64,000 bases of DNA from Rhabditophanes sp. KR3021. Lineage: Eukaryota > Nematoda > Chromadorea > Rhabditida > Alloionematidae. The notes below the pieces were generated by a model. That model was not told where the DNA came from. It did not search any database and saw nothing but the letters and a program-made list of their open reading frames with translations. The stretch's first letter is position 1. Every line of letters begins with the position of its first letter. Shown in pieces: positions 56,326-64,000 of this stretch. The stretch spans positions 11,143,001 to 11,207,000 of the forward strand of contig CAUJLY010000006.1 of assembly GCA_963281155.1 (NCBI GenBank), written 5' to 3'. Both the position numbers and the translations under genes were made by a program.

Positions 56326-56589
56326 CACGACAGAATCTGTATAAAGACCAAGCAGAAATGTGTGAACAAAATTCTGAATTTAGAAAATACTGGTATTGTA
56401 AATGCTCACTTAAAAAGGGTAGACATGCATTTAATAATTATATGTAAAAGATTTTTCGAAATAAAATAATGTATAAATTTTTGCTTGTCTATTAATCTTA
56501 TTATCGTAACTTTCTTTAATACAAATATTTGTTGCTAAATTTAAATTCATCTAGACTTCTTTGTTACCAAATAATTTTTCAAAAAGTAT

Positions 56590-57908
56590 GTCATTTTACT
56601 GGATCTTTGCTGTTCTTCTTACTTAGATTTGATGGAGATGGCGTCACAAACGTAATCTTTGAACCTTTCAAACTTTGTGGGACAAACTTTTCAATAATTT
56701 GTTTTCGGATGGTATCATTGATAAAAATACATGAAATAGCTATAAGGGTCTTAAATTAAACACTCACAAAACTACCTACCTGTAATACCATGTGTACCTT
56801 GAAAAATATAATGGGCCGTTACATTGACAATAATATCTGGAGGTAAATATTGCATGGATGAATACAAAATGCAACCCGTTGTATTAATACATGAAATTAA
56901 AGCTGATTGAAGAAACATTTTCTTCTGAAACGTAGTAATGACAAATTTTTGTGCATTACAATATTTCATTGAAATATAAAAGCACAAAAATACATATACT
57001 CCAGGAATCACAAATGCCATTACAAGGTTATGATTCAGATGTTGTTGATTGAAATATATCATATTCTCTGAACTTTTATTTAAATTAGCTCCTGGATATG
57101 GGTTATAATAATAAGCATAGCCGCTGTAACTGTTGTAATTTACATTCGGAGATGTTAAACCGGAAGCAACACTAAAAAAATATTGGGTTATTTTGTTCGA
57201 AATGTTACATTTTTAATTCATTGTTTAAAATTATAAAAAGATGCTATATCAAAATGCTTTTCCTACTTTAAGTGAAAACGTTTGTGATATAGTTATTGTA
57301 TACAGCATATACTAATTATAACCGAAAATAAACAATTAACTTTTGAAGGATGATAGTGTGAAGATATTTATAATGATGTCACTTAACTATAGAAAAAGCA
57401 GAATAAAATCCAGAGGTAAACTTTTTTACCTCCAAACATTTTTTCTGCGTAGTAAGAACTAGCCACATCCATACACCGGTTTACACCCAACAAAAGAGAT
57501 ATGGTACTTCCAGAATACCAACCAATGAGCACTGAAAATTAATATTTACTTCAAGATATTTATGATAAGCATACCAAAATTAGCCATTGCATAATTGTAA
57601 ATTCCCATCGGACACATATTAACTCCCATAATCGCAAACGTTCCAGTTACAAGACTTCCCAATATAATTGCAGTAACATCAAGTCTTCCTAGCGCATACA
57701 TAATAATATAAGCTGAATTCTTTTGAAATTCATCTTGTCTAATTATCAGCAAGACAGGAACATACATGATCTCATAAAGTATTCCAGTAATTATGTATAA
57801 TAGACCAACAGATAAATTAGGACGTTCGTAAGATCTCCATTCTTTATCTGATAAAGCATCACAGGTATATAAGCGTTTTAATATTTCAGGATCATAGATG
57901 AACCACAT
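56590..57908 (-). CDS. Srt-class 7TM chemoreceptor, possibly broken
   Basis: Exon blocks 57908-57575, 57531-57388, 57171-56780 and 56749-56590 give an Srt-type protein: Y-T-C-D-A-L-S-D-K-E-W before TM1, G-I-L-Y-E-I-M-Y-V-P, A-Y-I-I-M at TM2, L-L-G-V-N-R-C-M after TM3, and a last block I-F-I-N-D-T-I-R-K with a Lys/Ser tail. The first junction (G|TG) keeps the frame. The second and third junctions do not keep frame with the splice sites I can see (GTTAAG...TTTAG and GTAGGT...TTAAG). So either small exons are missed or the gene has decayed. The second intron is unusually long (216 bp), which supports a missed exon. Confidence 0.6.
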
Positions 57909-58271
57909 AATATAACTAAAAATAAGTATTCAAAATAAAATTGCAATGTACGAACTAACTGTGTTGCTTAAATACCATTTTTAACTTTGTTTTTTTAAAT
58001 TAAAAATATGACCTTTTCAAAGCTACCTAGCTATTCTTTCAATTAACGAAAATATTTATCGTCTACTTTAAATTGTATTTTTACTTTTCAATGGACATTT
58101 AGCAAATATTGCCATGAACTTACTTTAACATTACAAGTACGAGATTAAGATACGATATTTTTGGCATTTCTTTAAGATTAAAAACATGATAAAAATTGGG
58201 CATTTGAATTAATATTATTGTTGGAAAAAATTATTCTTTATTATAGCAATAACATACTATGCATTATCAAA

Positions 58272-59320
58272 TTATGCCCGACATTTTAAGAACATTAAGA
58301 AATGATTTCTGACAAATTTAGTTAATAGCAAATAAAATGGAATATCCGTTAAGGTTGCGAAGTCTGCAACATATATGTAATAATCTAATGCAAATGCCCC
58401 AAGGGAATGATTTCCTGTAATACTTCCTACTAGTCTCATAGCAAAGAAAACTTCTAATGCCATCAAACCAATGAAGCATCTGAACGAATACAGAAACAAT
58501 TGTCTTTCCACATGTTGCTTTGAAGCGGCTCCTAATTCACTATTTGCAATTCTTACTTTTCGTATCTGGTAAATATTGATAGACGTCACAATTGCTCCAA
58601 TAAATGTTATGAAAGAAATAAGAATGCATTTACACATAACAAATATCTTAACATCATCATAAGTTTTAAAGTCTGAGTACAACATGCCATTAAAAGGTAA
58701 TACAACATATATTGCACCGATGAATAATTGTTTGGTTTGTAGTAAACCTGATAATACAAATTCCATTAATGTAAGTATTGCCGTGTTTCTGAATGACCAA
58801 ATCTAATAATAAAAGTATGAAGTAAAATCATTCTCCACCTTACCTTTGCATATTTAAAAGGAAATGCAGAAGCGCAAAATCTATTCACTAAAATACTTAA
58901 ATATGAAAGTTCAATAAATATAGTAAATGTTCCATTAAAAAAATAATCCAATGTTGCTAATAATTCAGAAGTGCCTGAATGTTGAGGATTCCAAAAAATA
59001 TTAAACATAAATCCCCATTTGACCAACTTTACAAAGAATAATGTTTCAAAAAAGTTGATTATTGAGACAATATTATTTATGAACATTATTACATAAACTG
59101 GACTATAATATTCAGCATGTTTATTTTTAATTTGTTTGAACAAGAATATAGAAAAAATTATATACAATGAAATTAAAGGTATTTGATAAGCTAATTGAAT
59201 TACTTCCATCAATTCAATAGGTAAAGCTACAGGTTCAGTGAAATTTTTCATACTAATACTAACTATTAAGGTGGATAATTCATTTTTCAACTTATTTATG
59301 ATACTTAATTTATTCTTCAT
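58272..59320 (-). CDS. SRG/Srv-type 7TM receptor
   Basis: Exons 59320-58844 and 58802-58272 give up to 335 aa (phase 0, 41 bp intron GTAAGG...ATTAG). The inner ATG at 59251 (M-K-N-F-T-E-P-V-A-L-P) fits better with the paralogue at 61716, which would give about 312 aa. The post-TM3 motif is completed across the intron: N-R-F-C-A-S-A-F-P-F-K-Y-A-K|I-W-S-F-R, the SRG/Srv signature. The C-terminal block D-F-A-T-L-T-D-I-P-F-Y-L-L-L is shared with the paralogue. It is a likely chemoreceptor. Confidence 0.82.
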
Positions 59321-59329
59321 CTGATTTTA

Positions 59330-60685
59330 GCATTAGTTCACATATCTACAATCTGTTTTAAGTTTTTATTCATAAATAACCCAAATAATTAATACTTTTT
59401 AAGTGTGATATTTAAAATATAAATGCTCATGATTTAAATATAGAATCAATTTTTGTATTCACTTTTTGTATACTACACTTAGATTTAAATTATTTCATTA
59501 AGTTATTATAGAAGTGTTTTCAATTCAAGCATATTTTTAAGAAGCTATTGGATTTATTACGTATTAATTATTGAAATATATAAATAACTTAAAGTAATAA
59601 ATATTCACATTCTTAATAAGAAATTGTATACCCATTTTGCACAAATAGAGCATTAAAAGAACATTTTAATTAAACTGTAACTTATTTTTTTGAAAGATAT
59701 ATTGCACCATTGTTTTACTGAATTATAAACTATGTTACATTTTAACATTTTGAAAGGACAAAGTATAAGTTACATAAATGAGTTTAAACGTTAGTTCCTT
59801 TATTAAATTCAATTTGTTTAATTATTAATTAAATGATTATTAAGTTTTTTGTATAACTGTATACGTTTTTAAGATTTATCTGTCATTTTATTTACTAAAT
59901 GTGGTAGTTGGTTCATTACTTTTAGCATCAATAACATCCATTTTTCCCATTGGAATGGTAGTGTAGTCAAATATACTACCGTGCTGGACATAACTATAAA
60001 AAGTATTTAAGTATGTTTAAAAATATATTTCAATAAATTCACATGTTGAATTCAACTTATTAGTAGTAACCCAAAATTCTTATGCCGGTTAAAAAGTTTA
60101 AATTGGATTTTGGTAATTATGTATAGGTTTAGTTACAAAAATGGCTCTATATTAATCATTTGTTTACTTCTTTTTAGGTTAATGCTAAAACAATTTGTCT
60201 TTATTTTCAAAATTTCATTATAAACAAATAGTGGACAGAAAACAAAGAATTGTAAGCCGTATTTGTGGTTAACTTTGTTTAAAAAAGTAAATTAGAAATA
60301 GCAAAAAATTGTACATAAAGTTTATTATGAAAAATATGGAAAAGTTAATTAGACTGTCGATGAGAGAAATGGACATTGCTCTTTTTAATGGTTTTCTTAA
60401 AATCATAGCTATATATAAATATGTCTGGATATGTCGGCATTGTAATTATTTTTAGTTGATGTCGTTATTCATTCAACAAATTGTAGGTATTGAGTTATAT
60501 TTTTTATATGTATCATTTAAATTTGCTATAAGTGATTTAAAAACTGATTTTTTTAAATTTTCAAAGGCATTTATGTGTCATGCATAATTTGATTAGTGTG
60601 TAACTGACATTATTCTGATTAGGTAAACTATATTTAAAAATGTAGTATATAAAGAAGTTGTAATAAATAAAAATGGAATTATTAG
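59330..60685. other. intergenic, no gene seen
   Basis: AT-rich spacer between two receptor paralogues; no coding signal or repeat recognised. Confidence 0.4.
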
Positions 60686-61716
60686 TCATAAATTTGAAGT
60701 TCTAGCAATTCTGGGACTTTCTGATCTAACTATAGTGGCAGTGTTTATCTGATTATATCGGCATTGCCATACTTGTTTACATCGTAAGAAACTTAATAAT
60801 TGGATTCTAATAGGTTTATTCAGAAATAAAAATACTGGAATATCCATTAAGGTAGCAAAATCTACACTGTAATTATTAAAACTAATAGAAAATATTTTTA
60901 AATATTCCAATTCAAGCCAATATGCCACTAATCTTGTTATCATAACTGATGCTAATAATAGTAAAGCTATAAATATCATCACAGAATACAAAAAGAAGTT
61001 CTTTTCCAATCTTTTCTTTGATTCCGATGACCAAGTAGTATTGTTGTTAATTTTAATAAAATTCATAGTAACCATAACGCTATTGATCATAACTAATATC
61101 AAAAAAGCAGCACATTCCTTGATGTAATAATAAATGACAAATTGGTATGAGGTGTAATCTGGAAATAAATATCCATCTTTATCCCAAAAGTATACACATT
61201 TACTTATTAGCATATTAGATTCAAATAATAAAGTCAATAGAAAAATGATTAAAATAATAATTAATACTCCTTTGTTTGTGAATCGCTTAAATTGTTATAA
61301 TTAAATTTATCGAAAATTGGGTTTACCTGTTCATGTTTGATAGAAAACAAAGCGGAAGTTCTATTGGCAACTACTAATGTATATGAGCAAGCAACTAACA
61401 TGTATGTCACATTTGATATATAATTCTCAAAACGTGATATAAAATCTAAGGATAAATAGAAAGCGGGAAAGAAACCATATTTAGGCAGTTTTATAAATAT
61501 GATGTTTTCAAAAGCAATCCAATTTGCAATAAAAGCATTGTAAGTCAATACTATTAAAACGGAGTTATCAAAATCTTTGTTTCTTTTAATTTTATTTATT
61601 ACGACTAATAGAATAAAAATGAAATTAAGAGTTAATAAAGGTATTTGATAACATATTTGGATTATGTCCAAAGTTGATGGAATTCGAATATTGGGAAATT
61701 TAGTTGTAATTTCCAT
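60686..61716 (-). CDS. SRG/Srv-type 7TM receptor, paralogue
   Basis: Exons 61716-61327 and 61285-60686 give 329 aa (phase 0, 41 bp intron GTAAAC...TTAAG). The start M-E-I-T-T-K-F-P-N-I-R-I-P precedes I-C-Y-Q-I-P-L-L-T-L. The intron is at the same place as in the gene at 58272-59320, just after V-V-A-N-R-T-S-A-L-F-S-I-K-H-E-Q; the usual F-P-F-K-Y is here F-S-I-K-H, a divergent form. The C-terminal block S-V-D-F-A-T-L-M-D-I-P-V-F-L is shared. It is a likely chemoreceptor. Confidence 0.82.
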
Positions 61717-62224
61717 CTTTAAGCAAAATAACTAAAAAGCCTTATTTTAGAAATTTAAAAACTAAGTTTATTAAATAACTTTTATGAACATAAAATTAAA
61801 ATAGGTTAAACATAAAAAAGCATGTCTAAAGTATTTTCACATTACATTCCGGCATGTGAATACATTTTTTATTAATTCAATTACTTTCGGGTTTAATCTT
61901 AAAATGGTTATCTCTGTTTGAGAAAACACCCGTGCTGTTTTTTATGCATTCGGAATATTGTTGAAATTTCGATAATGTTTTTTCCTCCAAATTGCCAAGA
62001 TTGTCTACAAGTTACAAATAATATCATATTCTTTCTCATTGGTTTATTTAAAATAAAGTTAAAGTAATAAGTGTTGTCAAGCAAAATAAGACTTCTATAG
62101 TATAGTTACTATTGATAAAGTAATACGTCAAGATCATACATTAAGTAACTAGAGTTATCATCTTAGAGGTTAATATATCTCATAAGACATTCAATCTATT
62201 CGGAAGTTAAAAGATTTATTAAAT

Positions 62225-62345
62225 TTTATTTACGATAAATGCTATTCCTTCTTTAATATAATAGTAAATAACCCCATCTAGTGACAAATAATCAGGAAAT
62301 ATTGTATTATTCTCCCAAAAGTACTTAACTTTAATTAGTTCTTAC
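62225..62345 (-). pseudogene. fragment of a third SRG/Srv paralogue
   Basis: The minus strand reads K-Y-F-W-E-N-N-T-I-F-P-D-Y then V-I-Y-Y-Y-I-K-E-G-I-A-F-I. The gene at 60686-61716 reads V-Y-F-W-D-K-D-G-Y-L-F-P-D-Y then V-I-Y-Y-Y-I-K-E-C-A-A-F-L. Only the segment around TM5 survives. Further upstream pieces may extend to about 62600 but are too decayed to place. Confidence 0.7.
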
Positions 62346-62981
62346 ATGTTAATATTTATTAAATATTTTGATTGATGTTTTCATCGAACCCATTTTAAAT
62401 TATATCTGAAGATATCACATTTTTAACATTGTTTGTTTCTACGTCTGCCTCAATATATGCTTTTGACAGTTTGCTAATCAAAGCTCAAGAAAATTTCAAA
62501 GTGGAGATGTGTTATTCGTAGTATAAATGGTTCGGAAAGTTCGAGCAATGTAATTAATTCTTCAATATATTGTGAACCGTCTGTTGTAAAGACACAATTT
62601 TCCGTCTTAATTATATCTCATTTCGAAAATACATGTTAAGGTTGGAATGACGCACGTTATTATGATTACTAATTGACACTGGCATGTGTTGTACCATATT
62701 TATATATGCTTACTATTGATACGATATTATTAACTCATCATCGCCTTTTAGATCAATTAATACGGTTTGTTTTTAGCCACTTACCTTATTATTATTCTTA
62801 TCTTGTTAAAGTGAAAGCCTATGAAGCTTTGATAGTTTTTATAATTGTACATATTGTAATCATTTAGTTTTATTAACAAGTTTTAAATAAAGAGTTTATC
62901 AAATTGTTTGTCGCAATCACTTTGATCTGGCCGATCGATTGTCCACATAAACTTAGTTATCCTTATTCTCTTATATCGTCT

Positions 62982-63956
62982 CTACATACTGCCACTGTTA
63001 ACAAATTCGAAATCATCCGAGACATCAGTTGCTTTCTTATTTAAGAAGCTCTTTTGCTCAAAGGATATACTCATTTTTGCCAATTCATTACGTTGCTTAC
63101 GAACCTTTTCTTTAACTAATTTTAGTTCATTTTCTAAACGGCCATTTTGATTAGTTAAAGTTGTAATTTGGAAAATAGCGCGGGTATGATCATCTTTCAA
63201 CTTTTCATGAGTAGCATTCAGAATTTGATATTGCTTAAGTTCGGATGTTGTAATATGTTGACTATCGAGAGTATTGGATACTAATTTGTCAATATCCTCT
63301 CTCATTACGGCGTATTTATTCGTTTGTTCTGTGAAAGCATGATGATACTTGTCAAGCTTCGATTCAAGAAGACTGATTTTCTCTTCTGCTGACTTCAATT
63401 TATCTTCCAAATGCAAATTACAGACATGATTAACAGGAGCAATATTGGTGACATTTGGATTTATTCCTCTATAACTACTAATTGGATTCATTTGTCCACA
63501 ATTATTCTGCATTAAATTCATTTGCGATTGCATTATTTGTCCACAATTATTGAACATTGGATTCATTCGTGCTTGCATCATTTGATCACAATTATTCTGC
63601 ATTGAATTCATTCGTGATGACATCATTTGTCCACAATTATTAGACATTGATTGTTGTACAGAATTGGGATGTGACATTATTACTTCTTGATTGCCCGGTA
63701 TTGGCTGCGGCTTCATTTGTTTCATATTGGCAATTGGATGTGGCATCGGTCCTCTGGTCATCGTAGGATGTGGCATCATATTATTTTGGACCATTTGTCT
63801 AGGATTGGGACTCATTACATTTTGCATTGTTTGTGGGGAACTGATCTTTTGTAATGGCATTTCTTTTGCAACATGGAACGCATTGGAGTAATGAGCCTTC
63901 AATGCAAAAGAAAACATGCTTCCATCTGTCGTAACATTGGTTCCAAAAAAGCTCAT
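62982..63956 (-). CDS. Met/Asn/Gln-rich protein with coiled-coil end
   Basis: A frame of 324 codons from ATG at 63956 (M-S-F-F-G-T-N-V-T-T-D-G). Residues about 40-165 are low complexity, rich in Met, Asn, Gln and Pro, with a repeated C-G-Q-M-M / C-D-Q-M-M unit preceded by Q-N-N or S-N-N (four or five copies spaced about 16 residues apart). Residues about 180-300 form a coiled coil (L-E-D-K-L-K-S-A-E-E-K-I and onward). The end is acidic (D-V-S-D-D-F-E-F). It has no signal peptide, so it is likely an intracellular, possibly condensate-forming or RNA-granule scaffold; that role is inference. The 5' end may extend past the window edge. Confidence 0.75.
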   Translation of the reverse strand: MSFFGTNVTTDGSMFSFALKAHYSNAFHVAKEMPLQKISSPQTMQNVMSPNPRQMVQNNMMPHPTMTRGPMPHPIANMKQMKPQPIPGNQEVIMSHPNSVQQSMSNNCGQMMSSRMNSMQNNCDQMMQARMNPMFNNCGQIMQSQMNLMQNNCGQMNPISSYRGINPNVTNIAPVNHVCNLHLEDKLKSAEEKISLLESKLDKYHHAFTEQTNKYAVMREDIDKLVSNTLDSQHITTSELKQYQILNATHEKLKDDHTRAIFQITTLTNQNGRLENELKLVKEKVRKQRNELAKMSISFEQKSFLNKKATDVSDDFEFVNSGSM

Positions 63957-64000
63957 TACAAATTTATTTTCTCCTTGAATGTATTTTAACTCAAAGGAGT

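Overview
The window is nuclear DNA of a nematode. It is AT-rich, and its genes are broken by very short GT-AG introns of roughly 30 to 50 bp. The protein families are nematode-typical: SRG-superfamily and Srt chemoreceptors, ShKT domains, a single-domain saposin, an SXP/RAL-2-like secreted protein, an MLT-10-type moulting protein and an SGT1 without TPRs. The species cannot be read from the sequence. Many ORFs that look truncated become complete once a mini-intron is removed; exon coordinates worked out by eye are given in each entry.

Layout. 1-5.6 kb: two tandem SRG-type receptors, a decayed third copy, a triple-ShKT secreted protein and an Srh-like receptor. 6.8-8.3 kb: an IgGFc-binding-domain-like secreted protein. 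9-18.4 kb: a decayed receptor fragment, a coiled-coil protein, a protein with two REXO1-like exonuclease modules that both lack catalytic residues, a receptor of unrecognised class and a broken unknown gene. 18.8-28.2 kb: small secreted or stress-type genes (Gly/Ala repeat protein, broken vWA-CUB gene, SGT1, SXP/RAL-2-like, saposin, broken RBBP6-like copy, tandem ET/Ly6-like protein). 28.7-41.4 kb: receptor-rich region (Srt, an unrecognised 7TM class, three tandem SRG-type copies, two more 7TM genes), interrupted by an NMDA-receptor N-terminal fragment abutting a Tc1/mariner copy. 42-45.2 kb: an IgGFc-like gene flanked by two partial copies of itself. 45.7-53.6 kb: small secreted peptide genes, an intronless histone H3 with a 3' hairpin and the MLT-10-like gene. 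54-56.3 kb: hAT transposon remains and another IgGFc fragment. 56.5-64 kb: an Srt-like gene, two SRG/Srv-type receptors with a third fragment, and a Met/Asn/Gln-rich coiled-coil protein.

Two themes tie the window together. First, chemoreceptor and secreted-protein families expand by local duplication and decay in place, leaving many partial copies. Second, several secreted-protein genes (ShKT, IgGFc-like, saposin, ET/Ly6-like) carry a TATA box with one or more TGATAA motifs just upstream, the arrangement known for nematode gut genes. The most unusual gene is the tandem, apparently catalytically dead REXO1-like protein at 12.5-14.9 kb.
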